A DNA stretch of 64,000 nt from CAVOGJ01 sp963700865 (GCA_963700865.1 CAVOZC010000019.1:124001-188000), one strand, 5' to 3'; counted from the stretch's first letter, positions 45,521 through 55,422 are shown. Program-made: numbers and translations. Notes: a model not told the origin generated them from the sequence alone.

Positions 45521-48085
45521 ATGCAGAAAACCAATCCCCATATTCAAGGGCTGGCCGTCGTCGCCGTCGTCATGCTGACCTCGTCTGGTCTCATCCGGGC
45601 CGCCGAGACCCCGGTACTTTGTTCCGCCGATTACCGCCACTACGTGGACAAGTTCAATGCCGCCGATGTCGAGACCTATCCGCAACTGATTCCCAATGTC
45701 CAGGCGTGGGACTGGCTGGAAGCGAACATTCCCTGGTTTGATTGTCCTTCCGTTGACTTGGAGGAGATTTATTATTTTCGCTGGTGGTCCTATCGCAAGC
45801 ACGTCCGTCGTGGCGATCAAGGGCGCGTGATTACCGAGTTTTTGGCGCCGGTCCGCCATGCGGGCAAGTTCAATACGATTTCCTGCGCGCTGGGACATCA
45901 GATTGCCGAAGGGCGCTGGCTGCGAGACCAGGGTCTGATCGATGAATATGCCGATTTCTGGTTTCGTGGTGCCGACGGCGGCAGGATGCCCCATTTTCAC
46001 AAGTACAGCAGCTGGGTGGCCGCGGCATTACTCGATCGTTGTCTTGTCACGAACGATCGGGTGCGATTGATCGCGAGACTGGACGACCTCGTCGAGGACT
46101 TTCGACGCTGGCAAAGCGAGCGAGCCCGCGAGGATGGCCTTTTCTGGCAATTTGACGTCCGCGATGGCATGGAGGAGTCGATTAGCGGCGGTCGGGACGT
46201 AAAGAACATTCGGCCCACCATCAACAGTTACATGATCGCCAATGCCCGTGCCATTCAGCGCATTGCCGCCTGGGCGGGCCGTCATGAGTTGAGTGAGGAA
46301 TTCGGTGCGCTGGCCGACGAGCTACACGCCAAGATGATCGACCGCCTCTGGGATCCTCAGGCGCAATTCTTCAAAGTGTGCCGGGAAGATGGCAGCTTGT
46401 CCGATGCCCGGGAAGCCATTGGTTACGTGCCCTGGATGTTCGGGCTTGCCAGGCCGGAACACGCGGCAGCCTGGCAGCAGATCAACGACAACGGGGGTTT
46501 TCACGCTCCCTTCGGGTTGACGACGGCAGAGCAAAGACATCCGCAATTTCGCACTCGCGGTACAGGCACGTGCGAATGGGACGGCGCCGTCTGGCCCTTC
46601 GCCACCAGCCAAACGCTTACCGGATTGGTGAAGTATCTCCACGGTACGCCAGCGACCTCCATCACACGACGCGATTTTTTCGCACAACTGCTGACCTACG
46701 CACGGGCTCATCAGCGCGACGGGATCGCCTATCTGGGCGAGTACTACGATGGCGCGACGGGGAATTGGTTAATCGAAGGCCCCAAAGCCGAACGCAGCCG
46801 AAATTACAATCACTCGACCTTTAACGACCTCGTCATTTCTGGATTGGTGGGCATCGTGCCGCGCGAGGACGAGATCCTCGAGGTGGACCCGCTCCTCCCT
46901 ACGGACGCCTGGAATTGGTTCTGTCTTGATCGATTGCCGTACCATGGTCATCTTGTGACGGTCATCTGGGACCGGACGGGAGAACGCTACCACCGCGGTA
47001 AGGGACTAACCGTCTGGGTCGATGATGTCAAAGTCGCCCAAGCCATGGAGCTAACACGCGTCACGGGAAAACTTCCCACGCCGGCCACCGCCGCCACGCC
47101 GGTACCCGCCGCTGCAGGCGGTCTCGCTGCCCCCGCTTCCAGGCTCAGCTGCGAGGTTCACGCTGCAGATCGCGTCCGGATTGCCGTCGACGATTCTCCG
47201 GTGGCCGTTTACGTCTATCGAGACGAGCAGATCCCGCGGCCCTATTTTACGGACTTGCGAGCCCCCGACGGCGTTGAAGTGACCCGCCATTACCCGCCGC
47301 GTCCGCATGTCGATCTGTCCGATCACCCGACTTTCCATCCCGGGCTGTGGATGACCTTTGGCGATATCAGTGGTTCGGACTACTGGCGATTAAAAGCCAG
47401 GACCGAGCACGTCCGCTTCCTGGTACCGCCCGAAGCCGACGCGAACCGCGTACGTTTTCGCGTCCTCAATCGCTACCTTCAGCAGGATGATCCGGCGAAT
47501 GTCGTGTGTTGCGAATCTTGCGAAATTCAATACTGGATTCGCCCGGAAGGGTACCTGTTTCTATGGGATTCGACGTTCTACTCCGATCACGAGTTTAGTT
47601 TTGGAGACCAGGAAGAAATGGGATTGGGATTTCGCGTGGCTACTCGGTTGCGAGCCGAACGCGTATCCGGCAAGGAGCCCCATGTGCCATCGGGAACCGG
47701 TTCGATCATCGATGCCGCGGGTCGGAGGAACGAGCAAGGCGTGTGGGGACAATCGTCCGCCTGGTGCGACTACAGCGGCACCCTGGAAGGGGAGCGGGTC
47801 GGCATGACATTGATCTGCCATCCGGACAATTTCCGCGGCAGTTGGTTTCACGCCCGCGACCGAGGTTACCTGGTCGCGAATCCATTCGGTCGCGCCGCCT
47901 TCCATCAAGGCAAACCGAGCCGTGTCGTTGTGGCGGCGGGTGAAACATTGCGGCTCCGCTACGGCGTCTTGATCCACAGCGGTCCCCTTGGGACGCAGCC
48001 CGACCTAGAGGCCGCCAGCGCCGATTACCAACGACTCGCGCTTGCCATCGCCGCAGTCAGCACACGATCGCAGGCCAAAAGCTGA
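45521..48085 (+). CDS. MGH1-like glycosidase fused to a DUF6807 (PmoA-like) domain
   Basis: An 854-residue secreted protein; ATG 45521 gives the signal peptide LAVVAVVMLTSSGLIRA. Residues about 40-490 form an (alpha/alpha)6 barrel of the MGH1/GH63-like group: EEIYYFRWWSYRKHVRRGDQ, HAGKFNTISCALGHQIAEGR, HKYSSWVAAALLDR, DVRDGMEESISGGRD, RPTINSYMIANARAIQRIA, TCEWDGAVWPFATSQTL and SRNYNHSTFNDLVISGLVG. An Ala/Pro linker (TPVPAAAGGLAAPAS) then leads to a second half with PRPYFTDLRAPDGVEVTRH, DHPTFHPGLWMTFGDISGSD, FGDQEEMGLGFRVAT, WCDYSGTLEGERVGMTLICH and SWFHARDRGYLVANPFGR, the DUF6807 pattern also in the gene at 52568. The fusion suggests coupled action on one substrate; none is known to me. Confidence 0.75.
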   Translation: MQKTNPHIQGLAVVAVVMLTSSGLIRAAETPVLCSADYRHYVDKFNAADVETYPQLIPNVQAWDWLEANIPWFDCPSVDLEEIYYFRWWSYRKHVRRGDQGRVITEFLAPVRHAGKFNTISCALGHQIAEGRWLRDQGLIDEYADFWFRGADGGRMPHFHKYSSWVAAALLDRCLVTNDRVRLIARLDDLVEDFRRWQSERAREDGLFWQFDVRDGMEESISGGRDVKNIRPTINSYMIANARAIQRIAAWAGRHELSEEFGALADELHAKMIDRLWDPQAQFFKVCREDGSLSDAREAIGYVPWMFGLARPEHAAAWQQINDNGGFHAPFGLTTAEQRHPQFRTRGTGTCEWDGAVWPFATSQTLTGLVKYLHGTPATSITRRDFFAQLLTYARAHQRDGIAYLGEYYDGATGNWLIEGPKAERSRNYNHSTFNDLVISGLVGIVPREDEILEVDPLLPTDAWNWFCLDRLPYHGHLVTVIWDRTGERYHRGKGLTVWVDDVKVAQAMELTRVTGKLPTPATAATPVPAAAGGLAAPASRLSCEVHAADRVRIAVDDSPVAVYVYRDEQIPRPYFTDLRAPDGVEVTRHYPPRPHVDLSDHPTFHPGLWMTFGDISGSDYWRLKARTEHVRFLVPPEADANRVRFRVLNRYLQQDDPANVVCCESCEIQYWIRPEGYLFLWDSTFYSDHEFSFGDQEEMGLGFRVATRLRAERVSGKEPHVPSGTGSIIDAAGRRNEQGVWGQSSAWCDYSGTLEGERVGMTLICHPDNFRGSWFHARDRGYLVANPFGRAAFHQGKPSRVVVAAGETLRLRYGVLIHSGPLGTQPDLEAASADYQRLALAIAAVSTRSQAKS

Positions 48086-48092
48086 TTCGGGT

Positions 48093-49081
48093 TCACTTGG
48101 AGCGGGAGAGCCGCCGCCGCCCGATAACCAAGACGGCCAGCAGCGGTAAAGAAACGCCGGCAGGCTCCGGCAGCGTATCTGGGTTTGCCGGCACGCCGGA
48201 ATCGGTAGCGCCGAATCGCTCGGCCCAATAGAGATAGTCGGCGATATCGACGATATTCGGCGAGACCCCTTCGTTCGGTAGGAAGGTTTCGCCCAGCCGA
48301 TCGTGCCAGACGCTAAAGTCCGCGGTATCGACGATGCCATTGTCGTTGTAGTCGCCGAGCACACCCGACGTCGTCATCGAAAAGTCGAGGAAAGGCGCAA
48401 GTCACCCGGCTGGCCCGTGAGGACGCCCGTATCGCTTGTGGCGCCCTCACGCGACATGATCCGCCACTGGCCATTACTCGACGCATCATAGGTGATCAGT
48501 AACGTCAGCAGGTCATGGTCTCCCATGTTCTGGACGAGACTGGTGAGTGGTGTCGGGTTGATAAGCGAGAGACTGCCTTCCGATTCGACGCCTGTGACCT
48601 GGAACGCACCCAGGTCCTGGATGGCTCCTCCCACGTCCAGGAGATTGGTTGTGGAGAAGCCGTCAAACGTAAAGCCGGGCATGGTTGCGTAGGTGATGGT
48701 CGTTTCATCCCAATCTTCCCCCGCAATCCCGGGAGTCAGGGCGAACAGTCGTAGCGGCTTGGTGTTGTTGGTACTCGATCGATGCATGTAGGTCCGCAGT
48801 CCGACATCGGATAACCGAGACTTATCCCGGATCTCGCTCAGGTCGAATTTCAGAGCAATCCACTCATTCCGATTGGGCGTGGTTCCTTCATACAACCACC
48901 GCGCGTTGATGGGGGAACCCGTGCCATTGCCCGCGCTCACCGCGTCGCCAAGTCCCGTGGTACCATTTTCGCTGATTTCCGCATCCGCGATCGCAGGCAG
49001 AGAAGCGGCGTGTGCTTGCCCAGGCAGGCTGATCGCCAGTCCCCACAGCACGAGCAAGGGCCAGGATCGTCGGCGAGCCAT
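48093..49081 (-). CDS. DNRLRE/CBM96-like, dockerin-like, PEP-CTERM protein, one frameshift
   Basis: The start at 49081 gives MARRRSWPLLVLWGLAISLP followed by GQAHA, a clear signal peptide. The body of about 230 residues (ADAEISENGTTGLGDAVSAG, EWIALKFDLSEIRDKSRLSD, DWDETTITYATMPGFTFDGF) is of the DNRLRE type seen in carbohydrate-binding CBM96-like domains. Frame is lost at 48380-48383; adding one base to the AAAA run (TTTT on the coding strand) gives SSTFSMTTSGVLGDYNDNG and joins two calcium-loop units (GDYNDNGIVDTADFSVWHD, VDIADYLYWAERFG) to the PEP-CTERM anchor (LPEPAGVSLPLLAVLVIGRR). Without correction the second piece could start in an ATGA overlap at 48377. Probably a surface-attached polysaccharide-binding protein. 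Confidence 0.75.
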
Positions 49082-51309
49082 ACCAAGAACCAGTCCAACC
49101 GCGGCGAGCGCAAGCAACCCAGTACCCGGTTCGGGAATGGCCAAGGCGTCGGCGACCAGCCACAGCTCCGGCCCATGCTGCTCGACGCGAAAACCGTTGG
49201 TGACGCTGGAGAACGAGCCGCTGAAACCGCCGACAGACAGCAGGAAGGGCCACGCTTGGCCTTGCCAGGGGGTCGAATCCGTCTAAGACGGAGACTTCCA
49301 AACCGCCGCCCAATGCCACCGCTCCGGTGACGATGAGCTGGTCAAACTGACTGTTGGCTGCCAACGTCCACGGCCAATGATCCGGACTGGATCGTCAAGT
49401 CGCCGTAAATGATCGACGTGTCGACCGCGTCCCGCCCGATGTGTAACGTGCCGCCATCATTCAGCAGGTCACCAGCGATCTCGTCAAAGCTCAGATCCCC
49501 ACCGGAAAATTGCAGCTCGCCTTCCTGGCCAATGTCGATCGACCGGGCCAACAAGCGGCCTCCAAAGATCCGCAAGCCTCCCTTGACCACTTTAACGTCT
49601 CCCCCCAACATCCGCACTTCGCCGCCGTAGAGGTCGAGTCTCCCGGACCCCTGGCCGCCAATCACGAGATCTTCGCTGATCTCGATCCAGCCGCTGGTGA
49701 CGTAAGCCCGTCCATTTCCTTGGGTCTGCGTTCCCAGCTTCAGCGTACCTGCATGCTGACCCACGGCGTCGACGAACACTGCGCCGTCGTGCACGAGTGC
49801 TTCGTCAAATCGGGTGGGTTCCCATTGCCGAGTCCAATGACGCCAGTCCGCGTAGCGACCAATACCTGTGAACTCCAAGGGGCCCGCGGCCGGGAAAGCC
49901 GCCAGCTCGTTCAGGTACTCCTCAAGGTCCGTGTATCCATCAAAATCAAAGTCCCCGTTGTTGCTGGGCAAGAAGGGGTTCGTGCCGTAGTGCATCTCCC
50001 AGGTATCCGGCATCCCATCGCCATCGGAGTCGGTGGCCGCGACGCCGGGGCTTAACGTACCAAAGCCGCCGTTGCTGATGCCCACAAGATCCGATTCTCG
50101 CTCGATCAGTCCGCCCGTACGCTGGGTCACATGGTCGTAAAGACGCTGATCGACTTCGTCGCGTTGCCAAGGCGTAGCGCCAAACTCCTGCAGCACGCGC
50201 TGGTAGGCGATCTCTGGCGTGGCGTCCTGCCAGACGCCGGCCGTGGGGTAGGGCGTCGCGGACCATGTGTACGCACCGGCCACGACACCTTCCAGCCCAT
50301 TCCCGTTCAATCCGTTTCCAGTGTAGAGGACCCCGTCATGGATGGTGTCACCATCGTTGTCGAAGGCATTCGTTCCAAAGTACAGCCCGTAATTATGAGC
50401 CCGTCCATCGCGCACCATGGGTCGTCCCGTATCGCCGGGCCCCGTGATGAAGTAGTTACCGTCGACATTCGCGGTCCAGAAGTAATCGGTCGTGTCGGAA
50501 TCACCGGCGATAAATCCATTGTCGTAGTCGTAGACTACGTTATTCACCCAATCGATCGTTTCATTGACGCGGGCCTTGGGATTTCGCGTGTGATTGTGGG
50601 CATAGAGATTGTGGTGAAACGTCAATCTTCGCGCCTGCTCGATAAGCGACCCCGCCGAATGGTCCTCAAGGCCGAAGCTGACGGTGCTGTACTGCACGGT
50701 CAGGTCAGTGGCCTGCGTCGAGAAATTCTCGTCGTAGCTGAACCCGGCCGATACATGGTCAAAGACGACCCGCTCCGCGTCGACGTTGACACCGACCGAA
50801 TCGACGCGGCCTGCCGCTTTGCCCGGCCGAAAGCGCATATGTCGCACGATGATGTCGTCACCACCCACGGAGAACTGGTCTCCGCGGACGCCAATCCCAC
50901 CTCCGGGGGCCGTCTGGCCGGCGATAGTAATGCGGCTCTTGTTCTGATCAATGCCCAGTTTCGAATTGAGCGTGATCCAGCCGCCGACGTCAAAGACAAT
51001 GGTGCGGCCGGCGGAGGTGGCCGTCGTGATGCCGTGCCGGAGTGTGCCCACGCTGCCGTCGTCGCCCAGACTGGTCACGTGGTACACATCGCCGCCGCGA
51101 CCTCCGGTAGCCCGAGCTCCAGCGCCCTCGGCTTGGGGAAAGGCTTTGATCTGTGCGGCCGTCAGCGATTCCGAGACGAGTCCCGCACAGAGGATCAGAA
51201 CCAGCACGTAGGATGGCCGATGATGGGCCAACAGGCAACCTTGTCTCACGGGATAAACTCGTCGAGGGTTGAAAAGTCTCTGTAGACGCCGAATCCAACA
51301 TCCGGGCAA
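49064..51309 (-). CDS. Pectate lyase (parallel beta-helix) with PEP-CTERM, two frameshifts
   Basis: A secreted lyase that cuts polygalacturonate by beta-elimination with calcium. Motifs: AFPQAEGAGARATGGRGGDV, SLGDDGSVGTLRHGI, RITIAGQTAPGGGIGVRGDQ, DIIVRHMRFRPGKAAGRVDS, VVFDHVSAGFSYDENFSTQA, LTFHHNLYAHNHTRNPKA. Then a calcium-rich stretch DSDGDGMPDTWEMHYGTNPF, and a tail of short beta repeats. The frame changes near 49350 and near 49265 (each one extra base), giving NSQFDQLIVTGAVALGG and then QGQAWPFLLSVGGFSGSFSS. It ends in a PEP-CTERM anchor IPEPGTGLLALAAVGLVLG and MARRRS. No stop follows; the frame runs into the signal peptide of the next gene. Start uncertain: GTG and TTG codons (for example 51231) give better leaders than the ATG at 51309. 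Confidence 0.8.
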
Positions 51310-51471
51310 GACTGCGCCAACGTCACGGGGGAGTGCTCACGATGCGGCGGCCGCGTTATTCCTCCATGATAACCGAAACAGCGGCCTCACTCATCAAGGA
51401 AACGTGCGCAACCCCACGGCAAGCGTGGCGGATCGTGCCCGCCACACGATCGTTAGCGGCGGTCCCAGATG

Positions 51472-51490
51472 CCCGCCGCTTGCCGGCGGG
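51472..51490. repeat. Short GC-rich hairpin
   Basis: CCCGCCG, a five-base loop CTTGC and CGGCGGG form a perfect seven-pair stem between the dehydrogenase and the pectate lyase. The rest of the 260-base gap (51310-51569) holds no gene I can support. It may end the dehydrogenase transcript, though no T tract is present. Confidence 0.4.
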
Positions 51491-51569
51491 AGTTTCACGT
51501 TCGCTGACCACGGCAGCGCAAAAAGACGGGGACTTCGTGTCGATCTCACTCGCCTGCGACCGTTGTTGT

Positions 51570-52448
51570 TCAGCCACCGCCGCGCGGATCCTCCGCGATC
51601 ACCCGAATGATCGCGCTGTTGTCCTCCTCCCCCCATCCCGCGGCCTCGGCCCGCTCGAGCAGTTCGAGATGGAGTGAGCTGAGCGGCAAACGCAGCCCGG
51701 CCTGGGCCGCCTCTTCGAGAATCAAGCGGACGTCTTTGCTGTGCTGAGCCAGCTTGCCCTGGGGGTGAAATTCCCGATCCACCATTTTTTGACCCTTCAC
51801 GTCCATCACCACGGAATGCGCATTGCCTTGTTTCAATACGGATAAGGTAGTGGACGCGTCGAGCCCCATGGCCTCCGCGAAGGCCAGACCTTCGGCGAGC
51901 GCAGCGCGAGTCAGGCCGAGGATCAGATTATTCACCAGCTTTGTCTTGGAAGCAGCTCCCCAGTTGCCGACATGGAAATACTTCTCGGTCAAGCAGTCGA
52001 GCAGATCGCGACAATCATCGACCGTCGAGCTGGGACCACCCACTAGCGCCACCGCTTGACCACGCCTTGTCTGTTCGCTCGACGCCGCGATGGGAGCTTC
52101 CAGGTAACCTACTCCCAAGCTCTCCAGTCGATGACCCAAGGCGGCCGCTTCGGCTGGGCTTCCGGTCGTGGTGTCGATCACCACTTGGCCCGCGCAAAAG
52201 CCATCCTGCAGGTCGGTGAGTACCGAATCGACAATCGACGACGTATAAAGGCAGCACACGACCCGATCGCACTCCCGCAACGGATTGTCCGACCATGCGG
52301 CTCCCAAGGCCAGCAAGGGGGCGGCTTTGTCGCGAGTTCGATTGTAAACGCACACGCGGTAACCGCCTGCGATCAGCCGTTCCGCCAGCGCGGTTCCCAG
52401 CAGCCCCAGGCCGATCATTCCGATGGGTTTGTCCGATAGGCGTTGCAT
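51570..52448 (-). CDS. NAD(P)-dependent beta-hydroxyacid dehydrogenase (GLYR/HIBADH family)
   Basis: The 292-residue cytoplasmic enzyme begins with a Rossmann motif, IGMIGLGLLGTALAERLI, then YRVCVYNRTRDKAAPLL. The family substrate motif DTTTGSPAEAAALG follows near residue 90, EAPIAASSEQTRRGQAVALV near 118, the catalytic Lys in GAASKTKLVNNLILG near 168, and the conserved KDVRLILEEAAQAGLRLPLS helix near 240. Family members oxidise or reduce small beta-hydroxyacids such as 3-hydroxyisobutyrate, glyoxylate, tartronate semialdehyde or succinate semialdehyde. Near pectin genes, tartronate semialdehyde reduction after uronate breakdown would fit, but this is inference. The gene is unbroken; its ATG is 120 bases from the divergent gene at 52568. 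Confidence 0.88.
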   Translation of the reverse strand: MQRLSDKPIGMIGLGLLGTALAERLIAGGYRVCVYNRTRDKAAPLLALGAAWSDNPLRECDRVVCCLYTSSIVDSVLTDLQDGFCAGQVVIDTTTGSPAEAAALGHRLESLGVGYLEAPIAASSEQTRRGQAVALVGGPSSTVDDCRDLLDCLTEKYFHVGNWGAASKTKLVNNLILGLTRAALAEGLAFAEAMGLDASTTLSVLKQGNAHSVVMDVKGQKMVDREFHPQGKLAQHSKDVRLILEEAAQAGLRLPLSSLHLELLERAEAAGWGEEDNSAIIRVIAEDPRGGG

Positions 52449-52567
52449 GGATGCAGGTCCAGGAAAATGATCGCTCGTCCAATCGCAAGCTCGCGATGCC
52501 GGCTGAGGGCCGCTAAAATCGCCTATGATATCGCCCGGTAACAGACCGAGACTCGGCGGAGCAAACC

Positions 52568-53590
52568 ATGCACGAACCTCGTACTTCTTCTTTTGCCACT
52601 TTGGTTTCGCCGTGGCGGATGTCTCTTCCGATCCTCATGGCGTGCGTCCTGCACGTCACGACAGGCCGTGGCGAACCGCCGCGACCGCCCTTTCCTGCCG
52701 ACGAGCCGTCGGTGAGCGTGCATGATGACGGAAAGCGATTGATCGTCAAGGTCTCTGGCAGCGACGTGCTTCATTATCGTTACCGAGAGGTCCCTTCGCC
52801 TCATGCCGACGAGTCGGACTATGCTCGCAGCGGCTACCTGGATCCGATTTTTACTCCCGATGGGAGGAAAGTCACGGATGGCATGCCGGCACGGCACACG
52901 CACCAGCATGCCGCGATGTTCGCCTGGGTGAATACGTCCTATGAAGGCCGCGACATCGATTTTTGGAACTCGCACCGGTCCCGGGGGCGAGTCGTGCATC
53001 ATTCCATCGACAAAATAACCCAGGGCGCGGAAGGGGGCGGATTTGTCGCGACTCTGCGGCACATCGAACAGCAAGAGGAGGGGAGGGCAAGGGAAATCCT
53101 CACCGAGACGTGGGAGGTACGCGTGCTGCCGAGGACGCATCCGTTCGTATTTGACCTGGTGTCGACGCAACAAGCGATCGCCCAGCCACTGACGATCAAC
53201 GAGTATCATTACGGCGGCATGTCGATTCGCGGCAGTGCGGAATGGGACGGAGCGGGCCGCTGCCATTTTCTCACCAGCCTGGGTGACGACCGGGAGACCG
53301 GCAATCACACGCGACCCAACTGGGTTGCCATGTATGGCGACGTGGAGGGACGCCCGGCCACGATCGCGGCCTTCGGGCACCCGGGAAACTTTCGCGCCCC
53401 TCAGACCGTGCGGCTGCACCCGTCGCTGCCTTACTTCTGCTTCGCTCCCATGGTGATGGGCGAATTTACCATCACCAAGGATCGGCCATATGTCTCCCGT
53501 TATCGGTTCGTGACGAGCGACAAAGGGCCCGATCGTGCCACGCTCGATCAATTATGGCAACAGTGGACAGGACCGCCGCGAGCGGAATAA
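52568..53590 (+). CDS. DUF6807 (PmoA-like) secreted protein
   Basis: A 340-residue protein with signal peptide (MSLPILMACVLHVTTGRG) and a GGAG ribosome site (52558-52561) six bases before ATG. The DUF6807 pattern is complete: DVLHYRYREVPSPHADESDY, GYLDPIFTPDGRKVTDGMPA, RHTHQHAAMFAWVNTSYEGR, DIDFWNSHRSRGRVVHHSID, EYHYGGMSIRGSAEW, RPNWVAMYGDVEGRPATIAA and LPYFCFAPMVMGEF. His-rich HTHQH suggests a metal or substrate site. The family is often labelled 'PmoA' in databases, without evidence for methane oxidation; function is unknown. The same domain forms the second half of the protein at 45521. The gene is complete. A long 213-bp repeat array begins about 50 bases later. Confidence 0.8.
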   Translation: MHEPRTSSFATLVSPWRMSLPILMACVLHVTTGRGEPPRPPFPADEPSVSVHDDGKRLIVKVSGSDVLHYRYREVPSPHADESDYARSGYLDPIFTPDGRKVTDGMPARHTHQHAAMFAWVNTSYEGRDIDFWNSHRSRGRVVHHSIDKITQGAEGGGFVATLRHIEQQEEGRAREILTETWEVRVLPRTHPFVFDLVSTQQAIAQPLTINEYHYGGMSIRGSAEWDGAGRCHFLTSLGDDRETGNHTRPNWVAMYGDVEGRPATIAAFGHPGNFRAPQTVRLHPSLPYFCFAPMVMGEFTITKDRPYVSRYRFVTSDKGPDRATLDQLWQQWTGPPRAE

Positions 53591-53640
53591 ACCAGACCGA
53601 TCGGTCGCTGCCAGCCAAGTTCTTCCGTACTGGGTTTGTA

Positions 53641-55422
53641 AAGACGACTGCCATCATGGCGCGGGAGTCGCTGGCCAGGTGGCTTGGTTGGCCTGAATGA
53701 AACCACGAAGAGCACGAAGCCCACGAAGGGAAAGAAGGCCGATGATCACTCCTGCTTTTATCTCGGATGTCTTGTGCGAACCGTGCTCACGCGTTGTCGG
53801 CGTGATCTTCGTGTCCTTCGCGCCCTTCGTGGTTGGTCTGTGTGCGGCGCGTGGAAACGACTGCCATCATGTGGCGGGAGCCGCTGGCCAGGTGGCTTGG
53901 TTGGCCTGAATGGAACCACGAAGAGCACGAAGCTCACGAAGGGAAAGAAGGCCGATGATCACTCCTGCTTTTATCTCGGATGTCTTGTGCGAACCGTGCT
54001 CACGCGTTGTCGGCGTGATCTTCGTGTCCTTCGCGCCCTTCGTGGTTGGTCTGTGTGCGGCGCGTGGAAACGACTGCCGTCATGTGGCGGGAGCCGCTGG
54101 CCAGGTGGCTTGGTTGGCCTGAATGGAACCACGAAGAGCACGAAGCTCACGAAGGGAAAGAAGGCCGATGATCACTCCTGCTTTTATCTCGGATGTCTTG
54201 TGCGAACCGTGCTCACGCGTTGTCGGCGTGATCTTCGTGTCCTTCGCGCCCTTCGTGGTTGGTCTGTGTGCGGCGCGTGGAAACGACTGCCATCATGTGG
54301 CGGGAGCCGCTGGCCAGGTGGCTTGGTTGGCCTGAATGGAACCACGAAGAGCACGAAGCTCACGAAGGGAAAGAAGGCCGATGATCACTCCTGCTTTTAT
54401 CTTGGATGTCTTGTGCGAACCGTGCTCACGCGTTGTCGGCGTGATCTTCGTGTCCTTCGCGCCCTTCGTGGTTGGTCTGTGTGCGGCGCGTGGAAACGAC
54501 TGCCATCATGTGGCGGGAGCCGCTGGCCAGGTGGCTTGGTTGGCCTGAATGGAACCACGAAGAGCACGAAGCTCACGAAGGGAAAGAAGGCCGATGATCA
54601 CTCCTGCTTTTATCTCGGATGTCTTGTGCGAACCGTGCTCACGCGTTGTCGGCGTGATCTTCGTGTCCTTCGCGCCCTTCGTGGTTGATCTGTGTGCGGC
54701 GCGTGGAAACGACTGCCATCATGTGGCGGGAGCCGCTGGCCAGGTGGCTTGGTTGGCCTGAATGGAACCACGAAGAGCACGAAGCTCACGAAGGGAAAGA
54801 AGGCCGATGATCACTCCTGCTTTTATCTCGGATGTCTTGTGCGAACCGTGCTCACGCGTTGTCGGCGTGATCTTCGTGTCCTTCGCGCCCTTCGTGGTTG
54901 ATCTGTGTGCGGCGCGTGGAAACGACTGCCGTCATGTGGCGGGAGCCGCTGGCCAGGTGGCTTGGTTGGCCTGAATGGAACCACGAAGAGCACGAAGCTC
55001 ACGAAGGGAAAGAAGGCCGATGATCACTCCTGCTTTTATCTCGGATGTCTTGTGCGAACCGTGCTCACGCGTGACGCGTTGTCGGCGTGATCTTCGTGTC
55101 CTTCGCGCCCTTCGTGGTTGATCTGTGTGCGCGCGTGGAAACGACTGCCGTCATGTGGCGGGAGCCGCTGGCCAGGTGGCTTGGTTGGCCTGAATGGAAC
55201 CACGAAGAGCACGAAGCTCACGAAGGGAAAGAAGGCCGATGATCACTCCTGCTTTTATCTTGGATGTCTTGTGCGAACCGTGCTCACGCGTTGTCGGCGT
55301 GATCTTCGTGTCCTTCGCGCCCTTCGTGGTTGGTCTGTGTGCGGCGCGTGGAAACGACTGCCATCATGTGGCGGGAGCCGCTGGCCAGGTGGCTTGGTTG
55401 GCCTGAATGAACCACGAAGAGC
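53641..55422. repeat. 213-bp tandem array with CACGAAG inverted arms, 8 units
   Basis: Eight head-to-tail units begin with AACCACGAAGAGCACGAAG at 53701, 53914, 54127, 54340, 54553, 54766, 54979 and 55198; a partial unit starts at 55410 and a partial tail precedes the first. The period is exactly 213 for six steps and then changes by small indels near 55065-55080. Units are nearly identical. Each contains two arms built on CACGAAG: AACCACGAAG... on the left and ...CCCTTCGTGGTT on the right, about 110 bases apart, so each unit could fold into a stem. Because 213 is a multiple of 3, open frames run through several units, but the peptides follow the repeat and lack protein features. I call no gene. 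Confidence 0.9.

Noticed and set aside
50131..51285. 384-residue plus-strand open frame
   Set aside because: Antisense shadow of the pectate lyase.
53684..54901. Open frames with 71-residue repeats
   Set aside because: The 213-bp period is a multiple of three, so frames stay open by arithmetic in more than one phase; peptides show no domain and there is no ribosome site.
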